Shown: positions 17,183 through 27,318, counted from the stretch's first letter. The stretch is 64,000 nt of DNA from M0103 sp040386155 (GCA_040386155.1 JAZKFZ010000002.1:186001-250000), one strand, 5' to 3'. Program-made: numbers and translations. The notes: generated from the sequence alone by a model not told the origin.

Positions 17183-18507
17183 TAGAGCGATTTAATCATT
17201 TCTGCCAATTTTTGAGTTTGTATTTTTCGAGAGTAGTTTTCCACACCAATTGAATCACAAGCAATAAAGCCCTTTTCCTCAAATTCGATATACAATGCTT
17301 GCAAAACTTCTATTAAGTGGAATTGATCTTTAACGGCAATTCCACTGTTTGTTTTTTCAACTAGTTCAGCTTGAAGTTGATTTGATTCACTCTCCAATTC
17401 TTCAATTTTATAAAATTTCCTTTTTAATTCATTTGCCTCAGGGTCATCAGTGAAACATAAAATTATTTTGCGTTTTATTCCTAAATAATCGAAAATTTTA
17501 GTACCCATGTAAGAGTAATAATTAAAAAGTAACATGGTATTGTTTTCCGCTAATTTCTTTAGTAGTTCACTATTAGGCATTTTCGCTGTAATAGTTACAT
17601 GATTTTTTAATGCTGGATATTTTGAATTAACTAGTTCCGTAATTTTATTTTGAACATTGGTACCATAAAAATTGATTCGAATTTTGGCATTGTAATTTGA
17701 AATCAGAAATTGTTGAACTGCTGTTAAAAAACCTTCAAGCGGATGCCAATCGTAGATAGTGCCTACAAAAGCAATTTGAAATTCATCACTTTTCTGAGGT
17801 AATGAAGCTAATTCGTCAATTAACTCAGGCTCATATCCATTGGGCAAAATCAAGACTTCTTTATTTGGTATAACAGTGCTATTTTTTTTTGCAACAAAAC
17901 TGGAAACGGTAGTGATTAAATGAGCATTCTTGACGGTTCTTTTTTCAAAATAAGAATGCCAGGCCCGTAGTACTCGAAAGTCCACAAGTTCTTGATTCTG
18001 AGACCAAGGATCTCTGTAATCTGCTATCCAAGGAAGATTAAATTCTTTACTTAACTGGTTCGCATAACTGAACAAAATAAATGGATCGCCTGAGGCAATA
18101 ATTGCATCAACTTTATTTTCTTTAAGAAACGACCTGGCAGTTGCATAGATTTCAGATTTAGGTCCAATTGGAAATAGAAATTGACCTAATTCGTAAAAAG
18201 CAGTAATCGATTTTCTTAGTATTTTAAACCTCTTTTCTCCATGTTTTAGGAGTAAACGATTACTAAGGTTTGGATGGTAGGGCGACCGAAGTATAGTCCC
18301 AAATTCACTTTTCTCTACTAGTATATTTTTTGAACTTCCCTCTTCAATATAGTCTAAATGATTTCCGTGCTTATTTCCCCATTGACGCGTTACCACAATT
18401 GGTTCAATATCAAACTCTTTAAAATACTTGTACCAATTGTAGGGTCTCAAGCCACCTACTGAAACATAAGGAGGGAAATCGTATGCGAGAATGAGGACTT
18501 TTTTCAC
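17182..18507 (-). CDS. Glycosyltransferase, GT-B fold (family 4-like)
   Basis: The N terminus KKVLILAYDFPPYVSVGGLRP is the usual beginning of family-4 glycosyltransferases. A central IAFVGTIYDWHPLEGFLTAV segment marks the second Rossmann domain. ASGDPFILFSYANQL and WIADYRDPW are typical of this subgroup. I choose GTG at 18507 (441 aa): TATATTTA (rc of 18513-18520) and TTG (rc of 18541-18543), 20 bp apart, form a Bacteroidota promoter just before it. An upstream ATG (18567) would place this promoter inside the gene. The acceptor sugar is unknown. Co-transcribed with hisH. Confidence 0.82.
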   Translation of the reverse strand: MKKVLILAYDFPPYVSVGGLRPYNWYKYFKEFDIEPIVVTRQWGNKHGNHLDYIEEGSSKNILVEKSEFGTILRSPYHPNLSNRLLLKHGEKRFKILRKSITAFYELGQFLFPIGPKSEIYATARSFLKENKVDAIIASGDPFILFSYANQLSKEFNLPWIADYRDPWSQNQELVDFRVLRAWHSYFEKRTVKNAHLITTVSSFVAKKNSTVIPNKEVLILPNGYEPELIDELASLPQKSDEFQIAFVGTIYDWHPLEGFLTAVQQFLISNYNAKIRINFYGTNVQNKITELVNSKYPALKNHVTITAKMPNSELLKKLAENNTMLLFNYYSYMGTKIFDYLGIKRKIILCFTDDPEANELKRKFYKIEELESESNQLQAELVEKTNSGIAVKDQFHLIEVLQALYIEFEEKGFIACDSIGVENYSRKIQTQKLAEMIKSL

Positions 18508-18592
18508 TGCGCTAAATATAGTGAAAAATGGCAATAGCGCCAATTCTCGCCTCATTGATTGCCTCATAATGATTTCATTTGTACTTTTACCT
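18508..18592. promoter_or_regulatory. Divergent promoter pair between two glycosyltransferase genes
   Basis: Minus strand: TTG (18541-18543), 20-bp spacer, TATATTTA (18513-18520), then 5 nt to the GTG start. Plus strand: TTG (18559-18561), 20-bp spacer, TACTTTTA (18582-18589), then 3 nt to ATG 18593. Both fit the Bacteroidota housekeeping consensus (TTTG...TAnnTTTG) with the last base changed. Both would give transcripts with almost no leader. Confidence 0.5.
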
Positions 18593-19822
18593 ATGGAAAA
18601 AAAGCAGCTGATACTTTTTACCGCAGATTTCCCTTTAGGAACAGGTGAAACCTTTCTGGAAACAGAAATTGTTTACCTTGCAAAAGGATTTCATACAGTG
18701 ATAATCGTATCACAAAATACGGCATCCAAAGAATGTCGCGCTTTACCCGAAAACTGTTCCGTAGAACGCATCAACTTAAGCATTTCAGCAGCCGATAAAA
18801 TCAAGGCCTTGTTGAGTGTGTTGAATCCCTTGTTTTGGAAAGAACGCAGCGTGATTAAATCCGTTTACGGGAAGCGCTTAACAAAAGGAATTCTTTTTAC
18901 CATGCTTATTTCCCTTTACCGAGCAAAGAGGGTGAAAACAACAGTTGCACGATTGCAAAATAATAATGCTGATTTAAAGCAATATTTTTATAGTTATTGG
19001 TGCGATGATGTTGCACTTGGCTTAGCGATGGCGCAGAAAGATTTCCCAAAAATTAAAACGCTATGTCGCATTCATCGCTGGGACGTTTATTTTGAGGAAA
19101 GTACAGTAGCATTTTTACCATTTCGACATACCATTACACAGCAAATTGGTAAAATTGTTTCTATTTCACAAGATGGAATCGATTACGCGAAGGCTGTATG
19201 GAAAACTGGTTTGGATGATAAGTTTGTGTTGTCAAGATTGGGGATAAATAATTCGGTTGCTCCTATTGTTCTTGAGCGAAACTATTGCTTACTTGTGAGT
19301 TGTTCGAACATCATTCCAGTAAAAAGAGTTGAGTTGATTGCTAAAGCTTTGGAGAAAGTTGCCAATGTTTCAATCAAATGGGTGCATTTTGGTGATGGTT
19401 CGGAAAGAAAAGCACTCGAAAGCTTGATTCATACGCTACCTTCCAATATTCAAGTCGAATTGATGGGAAGAAAGGAAAACCAGGACATTTATAGCTATTA
19501 TTCGGAGCACAGACCAGATCTATTCATCAACGTAAGTTCATCAGAAGGCGTTCCTGTTTCCATCATGGAAGCAATGAGTTTTGGGATTCCAGTGATCGCA
19601 ACAAATGTTGGTGGAAATTCGGAAATCGTGAACAATGAAAATGGATTTTTGTTAGGTAGTACTCCTTCAATAGACGAAATTTCAAATGTAATTGAATCCT
19701 ACATGTCACTTACATTGGAAGACAAGAAAGCAAAAAGTGAATTGGCTTTTGCAACATGGCAAGAATTTTATAACGCTACGAAAAATTATCAGCAGTTTTT
19801 AGCTGTCATTTCGTCCTTGTAA
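18593..19822 (+). CDS. Glycosyltransferase, family 4
   Basis: The start MEKKQLILFTADFPLGTGETFLETEI is typical for a GT4 N-terminal domain. A C-terminal donor-binding region has GRKENQDIYSYYSEH, then SSSEGVPVSIMEAMSFGIPVIATNVGG with the E-x7-E motif. ATG at 18593 (409 aa) is preferred over an ATG at 18491 that would overlap the divergent gene. The last 34 bp overlap the 3' end of the convergent gene at 19789. It likely adds a sugar to the polysaccharide repeat or core. Confidence 0.87.
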   Translation: MEKKQLILFTADFPLGTGETFLETEIVYLAKGFHTVIIVSQNTASKECRALPENCSVERINLSISAADKIKALLSVLNPLFWKERSVIKSVYGKRLTKGILFTMLISLYRAKRVKTTVARLQNNNADLKQYFYSYWCDDVALGLAMAQKDFPKIKTLCRIHRWDVYFEESTVAFLPFRHTITQQIGKIVSISQDGIDYAKAVWKTGLDDKFVLSRLGINNSVAPIVLERNYCLLVSCSNIIPVKRVELIAKALEKVANVSIKWVHFGDGSERKALESLIHTLPSNIQVELMGRKENQDIYSYYSEHRPDLFINVSSSEGVPVSIMEAMSFGIPVIATNVGGNSEIVNNENGFLLGSTPSIDEISNVIESYMSLTLEDKKAKSELAFATWQEFYNATKNYQQFLAVISSL

Positions 19823-20946
19823 AGCGAATGGATTTTTTCTACACAAAACGCAATGTCAAATTCCTTTGCCTTTTGAACAGCGGCTGTAGCGAACATTGAA
19901 TAGCGTGCAGAATTTTCCGTCAATTCAATGATTTTATCAGCAAATTCATCAGGCTTTGTGGACTGCGGAAGTATAAATCCATTAATATCTTGATGCACGA
20001 TGTCTCTGTTGCCACCTGCATCTAAACTAATTACTGGCAATGCTGCCGCCATTGCTTCCACGATTACAAGTCCAAAGGGTTCTGAAATGGCGCTGTGCAA
20101 ATAGAAATGGCTTTGCTTTAAAAATTCTTCCACATTTGCGATCAAGCCCTTTAAATGAACGTGATTGCTTAATTGTTGTTGTTTAATTAAATTCAACAAA
20201 TTTTGTTGTTCTGGACCTTGCCCCAGAATATTTAGCTGCCAATTGATGGAAGGATATTTTTTCAATAAATGTTTAACTACTCCAATTAAATACTGTTGAT
20301 TCTTTACTGGAAACAGTCTGCCAATTGTAATTAATTCGACCGTCTTTGATGGGTCAGGTAAATTTACTGTCGCTTCAAATTTTGAAAAATTGATCCCGTT
20401 CGGGATGAGCTGTATTCGAGTTGCCCACCTTTTTTTGAGCTGTTGACGTAATTTTTGATCGATGGAAGTACTAATGGTGATGAATTGATTATTTGCTGTT
20501 GAATATTTTTTAAAAATCCTTCTTCGCTCAAAGTAATGTGTTATATTTTTTTTGCTTGTAAATGTTTTTAAACTTAAGGAGTTAAATTCTGGAAAATCTC
20601 CGTGTACATGCGAAAAATAGGCAATTCCTTGTCGTACATTTTCTCGACTAATTAATTCTGCTATGTAGGTATGAGAGTGAATTATATCTGGTTGAAACTC
20701 ATCAACAATTCGCTCAAAGTCTGAAATATCTATTTGTGATTTACCTGTTATTGATAATTGAATTTTTGAAGTACAAATTTCAATATCAAGTCCTGCACTT
20801 AACTCAAGGTAATCATTTAGTGCGCCAAGAGGTACAATTTTCACTACCACATTGCTATAAACGTTTTTCAGTTCATGGGCAATATCTAGTACCAAACGCT
20901 CAGCACCTCCTTTCCCTAAACTTTGGGTTACGAATAATACGCGCAT
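19789..20946 (-). CDS. Glycosyltransferase, family 4
   Basis: The N-terminal motif VTQSLGKGGAERLVLDIAHEL is typical of GT4. The donor-site motif SEPFGLVIVEAMAAALPVISLDAGGNRDI carries both glutamates of the E-x7-E signature. At 385 aa the length is usual. It is the last gene of the long minus-strand polysaccharide operon, 5 bp after the GNAT gene. Its 3' end overlaps the convergent plus-strand glycosyltransferase by 34 bp. Confidence 0.9.
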   Translation of the reverse strand: MRVLFVTQSLGKGGAERLVLDIAHELKNVYSNVVVKIVPLGALNDYLELSAGLDIEICTSKIQLSITGKSQIDISDFERIVDEFQPDIIHSHTYIAELISRENVRQGIAYFSHVHGDFPEFNSLSLKTFTSKKNITHYFERRRIFKKYSTANNQFITISTSIDQKLRQQLKKRWATRIQLIPNGINFSKFEATVNLPDPSKTVELITIGRLFPVKNQQYLIGVVKHLLKKYPSINWQLNILGQGPEQQNLLNLIKQQQLSNHVHLKGLIANVEEFLKQSHFYLHSAISEPFGLVIVEAMAAALPVISLDAGGNRDIVHQDINGFILPQSTKPDEFADKIIELTENSARYSMFATAAVQKAKEFDIAFCVEKIHSLYKDEMTAKNC

Positions 20947-20951
20947 CTCAA

Positions 20952-21911
20952 TTAAAAAGTATTGAAATCACTTCCATTGTACACAATTGAGTCAAACTCC
21001 TCATCGATATCAAAGGTCTTAATAAAAATTTTATTTCCATCAATAAATGGAAAATTTGAAAATGTTGTATCGAGAAAGGTCTTACGGGTAGTAACAACTT
21101 TTACTTCATGACAACCTAATAATTTTGCTAAGTGAACTATTGTTTTTTCAAAACTATTCTGCTTTTCAGGTGGAAAATAGGACACATTTCCAATTTCAAT
21201 TCCATCTTCTATTTTAAACCAAAATGTAAAGCCATTTTTACGAACCAAATAGTTGGTAGTATAATTTTTATGCTTCACATAGTCTACACTTGTTGATACG
21301 CTGTTTGTTTTACTGTCAAAAATGGAATTGTTAAAATTATGATCACTTTTTGTGCTAAGTGATAACATGAGGCGTATAAATGGTCGATAAGCGAAAGAAA
21401 GCGAGAATTTATTGGCAATTTTATTTAAGGGAAAGGTGTTCACTTTTATTTTATAAGTCCGGAAGTGGTTTACTTCTTTCCAATTTGCCAATTCAAAACC
21501 TTTTACTGCTTGGGGACTTGGACTTACGAATAAATACGCTAGGCCTTCTTTTCGAGCAAGTTCGCTTACTTCAATAATGAGTTGCTCAAATACATTTTTA
21601 CCACGTAAAATGGGATCTAACACCGCATCTGAGATTTGTCCTGCAAGTAGCACACGATTATTAATTGTCACATACATGGGGAGCACCCCCAAATGACCAA
21701 TAATTGAACCTTTTTGATCTTTGATGACAATGGCGATGTTTTCTTTACCTGTCCAGGCAGTATTATATTTTTTTTGAAAAAAGGAATGGCTAATTTTTCT
21801 ATTGCGAGCTTCATTGAATAAAAGCGTCAAATCATCAATTTCACTTTTAGTAATGCGTTCGAAACTTAGCTCTAAGCGAGAAATAGAGTGTTTTTTGGTT
21901 TGATACTCCAT
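20952..21911 (-). CDS. GNAT-type acetyltransferase-like protein
   Basis: Residues ~15-150 resemble a GNAT domain: LTLLFNEARNRKISHSFF at the start, IIGHLGVLPMYVTIN for the central strands, then AVLDPILRGKNVFEQLI, a degenerate acetyl-CoA loop (Q/RxxGxG normally). The C-terminal half (about 170-319) is not recognisable by eye. Its place in the sugar operon suggests N- or O-acetylation of a sugar or of a glycan terminus. The loss of the canonical loop makes catalysis less certain. It lies 45 bp downstream of the FkbM gene. Confidence 0.65.
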   Translation of the reverse strand: MEYQTKKHSISRLELSFERITKSEIDDLTLLFNEARNRKISHSFFQKKYNTAWTGKENIAIVIKDQKGSIIGHLGVLPMYVTINNRVLLAGQISDAVLDPILRGKNVFEQLIIEVSELARKEGLAYLFVSPSPQAVKGFELANWKEVNHFRTYKIKVNTFPLNKIANKFSLSFAYRPFIRLMLSLSTKSDHNFNNSIFDSKTNSVSTSVDYVKHKNYTTNYLVRKNGFTFWFKIEDGIEIGNVSYFPPEKQNSFEKTIVHLAKLLGCHEVKVVTTRKTFLDTTFSNFPFIDGNKIFIKTFDIDEEFDSIVYNGSDFNTF

Positions 21912-21956
21912 GCTAAAGGAACTTTAAAAAATCAAGGATTGCTATTTTCATGTGCA

Positions 21957-22862
21957 TTAAGCAGGGGTATTCAAATTTAATAAAGGTAGTTTTTCGCGCT
22001 TAATTAATAGCAAATTGTAGTACTTTGATTGAGTGATTTCTGGAATGTATGAGGGAGGGTTTTGTTCATCAATCGAAAAGCAGCAATAATCAATTGATTT
22101 TAAAAGCATTGCAACTTTTTCGCCTATTTCAGGTGTTAAAATTTCTATTAGAAATGTAGGTTCATTTGCTTTTATTAGCTCAATCATTCCTTCAATGGCT
22201 TCAGGTTCATGTAGCTCCACATCTAATTTGACGAGGTCAATTTTCTTATTCTTGAGTACTTCAAAATTATCTAGTTGAACAATGGGTACTTCATACGAAA
22301 TCCTATTCGAAAAAGAAGCAAGCATCTCTTCATTTAGGGACGCGCTGTATTGTGAACTAGTTGGTAGATCATAAAAAGTTGCAGTTCCATCACTATTTGA
22401 AACTGCCAACTCAAACAAGTGTATTTTTAAGTCCGGATTCAGTTCTAAATTTTTTTTGAAAATGGATGCTGTTCTTTGGACAGGCTCAAAAGCAAAAACT
22501 TCAGCAGTTGGGTTAATAGATGCCGCTACTAATGAATAAATTCCAGTATTTGCTCCTATGTCTAAAATACAATTTGCTTCTACAGATAGCTGTTTCCAAA
22601 TATCCATAGATACTTTTTCCCATCCATTTTCAAGGCCATTCCAAAAAAGTTCATTTTCTATTGTTGTAAATCCTGGGTTGAAAAGTTGAATAGAGGAGTT
22701 GCCTACCTGCAGTTGCATTATGCCTTTGAATCGCAAATCCTTGTAGAGTTTTTCTTTTAGGATAGGATTTCGCTTAATTAATTTTGATAATAATTTTTTA
22801 AACGGGGAAATTTTCCAAATTAATAGGATGCCTTTAAAAAATAGATGTTTTATTTTTTTCAT
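21957..22862 (-). CDS. FkbM-family SAM-dependent methyltransferase
   Basis: The SAM-binding motif ILDIGANTGIYSLVAASINP is followed by VFAFEPVQRTASIFKKNLELN and KIDLVKLDVELHEPEAIEGM, the three FkbM signatures. The basic and hydrophobic N terminus (about 1-45) is an extension seen in many polysaccharide-locus members. FkbM enzymes O-methylate sugars. Methylation can end O-antigen growth in ABC-exported systems, so a capping role is possible here. It overlaps the upstream GT2 gene by 4 bp. Confidence 0.88.
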   Translation of the reverse strand: MKKIKHLFFKGILLIWKISPFKKLLSKLIKRNPILKEKLYKDLRFKGIMQLQVGNSSIQLFNPGFTTIENELFWNGLENGWEKVSMDIWKQLSVEANCILDIGANTGIYSLVAASINPTAEVFAFEPVQRTASIFKKNLELNPDLKIHLFELAVSNSDGTATFYDLPTSSQYSASLNEEMLASFSNRISYEVPIVQLDNFEVLKNKKIDLVKLDVELHEPEAIEGMIELIKANEPTFLIEILTPEIGEKVAMLLKSIDYCCFSIDEQNPPSYIPEITQSKYYNLLLIKREKLPLLNLNTPA

Positions 22863-23758
22863 ATTTTATATTCCTGAGGTATTTTGAAACGTAACAAAGA
22901 ACTTAAGCAATATAATCGATGTTTTGTTTGATTGTTTCTTATATCGGTGAAAACAGATTTTAGTATCCATTTGATTGATGGAATGTACTTTTTCTTGTGC
23001 ATGAAATATCGAGCGATGCTAAAATAACAGTTACTCAACACCCGCTTTCGAATTGTTCCATTAATATGGTTGTAATCATGCTTTTTGAAGATATGCAAAA
23101 GTTGCTTCCGTTGTTCTAAACCTATATTATTTTTTAGAAAATTCACCGATCGTTCATCATGTTCCACTGCAACAGTATTATTACTTTGCACTGCGGTAAA
23201 CTCATTCCTATTTGCCAATCTTAACCAAAGTTCAGCATCTTCACCTATGCGAAGTGAAGGATTGAACTGTTCTTGCTGCAACGCAGAAACAGGAATACAT
23301 AATTGCAGGGCGCCAAGAGGATTCAATAGCAGAAATTCGTGTAGCGTTTCCTCTTTCTTTTTCAATGGCAAATGGAATTCCCCTAATTTTCCTGCAGTTT
23401 TAAATGCCAAGGCATCGTAAAATAAATTTGTTGGTTCATGAACCTGAATGGCTTCATGGAAACCCATTAACTTGTTCGGTAAAAAGTAATCATCACTGTC
23501 CAAAAAACAGATATAGTTACCTTGCGCATTTTGGATCCCATTGTTCCGTGCTACACTACGTTCCTGATTTTCTTGATAAATATAGCGAATGCGCTCATCT
23601 TGAAATTTTCCAACGACTGCTTTGGTGTCGTCCGAGCTTCCATCATCCACAATAATTAACTCCCAATCACCAAAGGTTTGGTCCACCACACTTTGAATCG
23701 CTTTTGGAAGCAAGTGTGCTCTGTTGTATGTGGGTAATATGATAGAGAAGTAGGGCAT
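22859..23758 (-). CDS. Glycosyltransferase, family 2
   Basis: A GT-A fold is seen from the start: SIILPTYNRAHLLPKAIQSV, IIVDDGSSDDTKAVV, then the metal-binding CFLDSDDYFLPNKL (DxD-like) near residue 92 and IGEDAELWLRLANR. The 299-aa length is usual. The acceptor is unknown. It shares one base with the upstream GT2 gene and 4 bp with the downstream FkbM gene. Confidence 0.93.
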   Translation of the reverse strand: MPYFSIILPTYNRAHLLPKAIQSVVDQTFGDWELIIVDDGSSDDTKAVVGKFQDERIRYIYQENQERSVARNNGIQNAQGNYICFLDSDDYFLPNKLMGFHEAIQVHEPTNLFYDALAFKTAGKLGEFHLPLKKKEETLHEFLLLNPLGALQLCIPVSALQQEQFNPSLRIGEDAELWLRLANRNEFTAVQSNNTVAVEHDERSVNFLKNNIGLEQRKQLLHIFKKHDYNHINGTIRKRVLSNCYFSIARYFMHKKKYIPSIKWILKSVFTDIRNNQTKHRLYCLSSLLRFKIPQEYKI

Positions 23759-24720
23759 TACAACAGTTTTTCTGGTTTAATTTTCTTTCCCTTAATTCCA
23801 AATGCAGCATGAAAACATGCCAATGCAAAGTAAAAGCTAAGTTCTTTTTTCTGCACAATGGCTCCTTTTAGTAAGGCTTTTAAATTGCCAAGAAAACCAC
23901 TTTGATAGCTCAATATTTGCCAACGACTTAAGTTCAAATGTTCATTAGAAAAGCGTAATGCGTTGCGACGACGATAGTACGTGGTGATAATCTTTAAGCG
24001 AGGATAGCTATTCGTGGAACCTTCATTTTTGTGATACACCAACGAATTTGTCACTACCAATGATGTACAATTTTTAGATCGCATTCGGTAGCAAAAATCA
24101 GTTTCCTCTGCATACATGAAGAAATCTAATTTCATGAATCCATATTTTTCAATCACTTGCATTTGAACAAGCATCGATGATCCTTCAACTGATTCTACTT
24201 CATAAAATGCGCCGTTTTGCTTTTGCAACTCTTCTAATTTTTTTCCTTTCCAAACATTGTAGTGCAGTTGCTGTTGTGAGGCTGTTGTAAATGGAGCGCC
24301 ACCAAAATCGACAAGTGTTTTATTTTCTGGATCCAGCGAAACTGAACCTAGAATACTGTTCGGATGCTGAAGATTTACCTCAACTAGCGCCTTCAGTGCA
24401 TGTGTATTAAGGACTAAATCACTGTTTAGAATCCAAAATAGATCTGCTTTTCTTTCTTTCGCAATTTGATAGTTTGCCCAATGTCCGGAGGCAAAACCAT
24501 TGTTTACGCTTGTCTGGTGAATGATGAGATCAGGAAAACGTTGCTTTAAGAGCTCAAATGAAGTATTGGGCGATGCATTGTCACAGAGTACTATTTCAAA
24601 ATTAGGATAATCAAGAAGCAAAATCGATTCAACGCACTGAATAGTGTCGTCATAATTCATCCAATTCAACAATGAAATAACAACAAATGGCGTCGTATCT
24701 TTTTCCTGTTTCTGCTTCAT
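23758..24720 (-). CDS. Glycosyltransferase, family 2 (rhamnosyltransferase-like)
   Basis: The beginning FVVISLLNWMNYDDTIQCVESIL and EIVLCDNASPNTS, followed by WILNSDLVLN (the DxD position), YEVESVEGSSMLVQ and FFMYAEETDFCYRM, are the standard run of GT2 enzymes of the rhamnosyltransferase type. The C terminus has a mildly hydrophobic helix but no clear membrane span. It overlaps its upstream neighbour by 4 bp (ATGA) and the downstream one by 1 bp. Confidence 0.92.
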   Translation of the reverse strand: MKQKQEKDTTPFVVISLLNWMNYDDTIQCVESILLLDYPNFEIVLCDNASPNTSFELLKQRFPDLIIHQTSVNNGFASGHWANYQIAKERKADLFWILNSDLVLNTHALKALVEVNLQHPNSILGSVSLDPENKTLVDFGGAPFTTASQQQLHYNVWKGKKLEELQKQNGAFYEVESVEGSSMLVQMQVIEKYGFMKLDFFMYAEETDFCYRMRSKNCTSLVVTNSLVYHKNEGSTNSYPRLKIITTYYRRRNALRFSNEHLNLSRWQILSYQSGFLGNLKALLKGAIVQKKELSFYFALACFHAAFGIKGKKIKPEKLL

Positions 24721-26207
24721 TTCACTTGAATAGATTTTTTGACAATGCCTAAAATTTCCTTTATTGAATACCTATTCAGGATCAAATGTAGACTAATTTT
24801 TAGTACTTCTTTGCGACTAAACAATTGAATGTTGTCATAGAAGAATGAAAGCGTACTGTATTTAATGACTTTTACTGCTTGGTTTAATTCGCTAAAACGC
24901 TCAAGTTCATTTGGCTTCACTCTTTCAAGTGCAGGAACATTTTGCTTTTGGTTCATGATAGAATGAAATTGCGCTAACCAAGTTTGTCCAGCGTGTTTTT
25001 CGTTGATAGCATCACTGATTTCTTGCTTTGATGCGGGAGATGCATGATCACATCTATTTTTCAACTGTTTTAGATACTCAGTTTCATTGGCTGCTAATTT
25101 CAATTTCCCACCAAAAGCAGCGTCCTTGTACAAATCAAAAAGCGGAATTGTACCATAGCAAACCAGGGGAGATGCTCCATAAAAGCAGGTTTCAAGTAAG
25201 GCCGTGTAAGAGCCCATTGGCATTGGATCAATAGCAATATCAGCAATGGATTGAATATCTGAGGGATCTTCAATAATCCCTAAATAGACGATTCGTGGAT
25301 GCAAAATGGCGTCCATCGCTGGCGAAAAATCCTTCGGTTCTACACCAACTACAAATAATTTCAATCTTGGATTTTCTTCCAAGCCTTTGACCATTGTTTG
25401 AAAGAAATGATGTTTTTCTGTAGTATAAAATTTATTAGGATTTCCAATTGTAACAGCAACAATATCAGTCTCATTTATTCCATACTTGAGCTTTGTAGTT
25501 AAAAACTCCAAATCACTTTTTACTTCCTTGAAAATGGGTAGCGGAAGGATGCTTGAATTTGCTTGTTTTCGTTCGTGCATAGAGATTTTTTGTGCCTCTC
25601 TGCGAATATTGATAATGGAGTTGCTAACATCACAGCCAAATGAAAAACCATGGTCGGCATGATTGAAAAAATGAATATCCAACAGATTTTTATATGCTTG
25701 TAAGGCAACACTCGGAAGACAATCATGAGGGTGAATATGCAATATTACTTTTGCTGCATTGTCATCTACAAAGGTTTGAAAATCGATTAATTTTTCTGGT
25801 AAAGTTTCCGGCTGCAAGACAAGAACCTTTCCACCTTTTGACTGAATGAGGTCCAACAACTGTGTTCTTGGCGAGGTACTACCTTGCTCTGTTATCAATA
25901 AGTGATGAACATACGTAGTATCTAATCGCACCAGGTTTTCGAGAAAACGGGTATGTCCACCAGTTGTGTAAATGGTTGTAAAAACATGTACTATTTGATT
26001 ACTCTCTTTGGCTTTTAGTTCAGGAGTAATAGAACTTTGTTGTTTCCCATATTCTTCCAAGAAAGATTCGATGGTGGCATCTCGAAAAGTTCCACAATAA
26101 TTTTTTGAAGCTAAAATTCCAGCATATTTTGCCAATGCGAGTTGTGCATCCGAACTTTTGGATTGTTGTAAGAGTCTAACTAAAAAGGCAAAAAGTTTCT
26201 TCGGCAT
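24717..26207 (-). CDS. Probable glycosyltransferase (GT-B like), not recognised to family
   Basis: The protein has about 496 aa. The central half reads like a GT-B enzyme: QIVHVFTTIYTTGGHTRFLENL resembles the N-terminal loop, DIVAVTIGNPNKFYTTEKH the linker strand, and IVYLGIIEDPSDIQSIADIAIDPMPMGSYTALLETCFYGASPLV the donor-binding part. The N-terminal ~75 residues and C-terminal ~100 are helical and unfamiliar. ATG 26207 is preferred to TTG 26216, which would overlap the previous stop. Function by context: a sugar transferase for the polysaccharide. Confidence 0.6.
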   Translation of the reverse strand: MPKKLFAFLVRLLQQSKSSDAQLALAKYAGILASKNYCGTFRDATIESFLEEYGKQQSSITPELKAKESNQIVHVFTTIYTTGGHTRFLENLVRLDTTYVHHLLITEQGSTSPRTQLLDLIQSKGGKVLVLQPETLPEKLIDFQTFVDDNAAKVILHIHPHDCLPSVALQAYKNLLDIHFFNHADHGFSFGCDVSNSIINIRREAQKISMHERKQANSSILPLPIFKEVKSDLEFLTTKLKYGINETDIVAVTIGNPNKFYTTEKHHFFQTMVKGLEENPRLKLFVVGVEPKDFSPAMDAILHPRIVYLGIIEDPSDIQSIADIAIDPMPMGSYTALLETCFYGASPLVCYGTIPLFDLYKDAAFGGKLKLAANETEYLKQLKNRCDHASPASKQEISDAINEKHAGQTWLAQFHSIMNQKQNVPALERVKPNELERFSELNQAVKVIKYSTLSFFYDNIQLFSRKEVLKISLHLILNRYSIKEILGIVKKSIQVK

Positions 26208-26208
26208 T

Positions 26209-27318
26209 CTATTCAAAAGCGTTACAAACTTGAATCACAAAATCAACTTCTTCTTTGGTCATCACTGGACTGATAGGCAAACTAATTACTTCTTCATGAA
26301 TTCGCTCAGTGAGAGGGAGCTTCAAACTTTCAAATTCTTGAAGAGCTTGTTGCTTGTGAGGTGGAATCGGGTAATGAATTAATGATCCTACTTCATTTTT
26401 GCTTAAGTACTCCTGAAATTTAGCTCTGTTTTGAACTCGAACTACAAAAACATGCCATACATGCGCATTGCTATTATCGGGCATATTTGGCAAGGAAATC
26501 AAAGAATTGGATATTTCAGTGCTATAGCGAAATGCAATTTTTTGACGGATAGCATTGTCGTGATTTAAACGTTTCAATTTCACTGAAAGTACTGCAGCTT
26601 GTAGCGGATCCAAGCGACTGTTGATGCCTTTCAGTTCATTTTTGTATTTTATTTCTGAACCATAGTTACGGTACATTGCTACTAATTTCGCGAAGTCTGG
26701 ATCATTGCTCGTCACAGCACCAGCATCACCAAGCGCACCTAGATTTTTTCCAGGATAGAAACTAAATCCAGCTGCATAACCGAGAGCGCCTACTTTTTGA
26801 CCCTTTTCATTTGTTGCGCCATGCGCCTGAGCTCCATCTTCAATTAAAAGCAGTTGATGTTCATCACAAAATGACTTCAATTCAACAGAATCATTCACTT
26901 GTCCGTACAAATGAACTTGTAAAATTGCTTTTATCTTGGGTGAATAACAGTTCTTTACTTTATTCAGTGAAAGATTCATAGTACTTGCATCTGGTTCGCA
27001 AAAAACAGGTATTAATCCTGCATCTACAATCGAGAGAATTGAGGCGATATAAGTATTTGCTGGGACGATTACTTCATCGCCACGTTTTAATTTTCCTTGA
27101 ATGATGAGGCATTCCCAAATAATAGTAAGTGCATCCAAACCATTGCCTACACCGATGGCATTTGAAACACCGCAAAATTCAGCGAATTCCTTTTCAAATT
27201 TTTCGACTTCCGCACCTAAAATATACCAACCAGAGTCAATACTTTTAGTCACAGCTTGCGATAATTCAGGTTGAAATGAATTATTTAATTTCAAAAGATC
27301 TAAGAAATTAACTTTCAT
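26209..27318 (-). CDS. DegT/DnrJ/EryC1/StrS-family sugar aminotransferase (FdtB/QdtB-like)
   Basis: This is a PLP enzyme with Schiff-base K191 in SFYPGKNLGALGDAGA and the cofactor-binding D161 in LLIEDGAQAHG. The N terminus MKVNFLDLLKLNNSFQPEL and the GWYILGAEVEKFEKEFA block are typical of dTDP-3-amino-3,6-dideoxyhexose transaminases. An FdtA-type ketoisomerase gene lies in the same operon, so the expected step is amination at C3 of a dTDP-3-keto-6-deoxyhexose with glutamate as donor. Upstream overlap is 4 bp. Confidence 0.88.
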   Translation of the reverse strand: MKVNFLDLLKLNNSFQPELSQAVTKSIDSGWYILGAEVEKFEKEFAEFCGVSNAIGVGNGLDALTIIWECLIIQGKLKRGDEVIVPANTYIASILSIVDAGLIPVFCEPDASTMNLSLNKVKNCYSPKIKAILQVHLYGQVNDSVELKSFCDEHQLLLIEDGAQAHGATNEKGQKVGALGYAAGFSFYPGKNLGALGDAGAVTSNDPDFAKLVAMYRNYGSEIKYKNELKGINSRLDPLQAAVLSVKLKRLNHDNAIRQKIAFRYSTEISNSLISLPNMPDNSNAHVWHVFVVRVQNRAKFQEYLSKNEVGSLIHYPIPPHKQQALQEFESLKLPLTERIHEEVISLPISPVMTKEEVDFVIQVCNAFE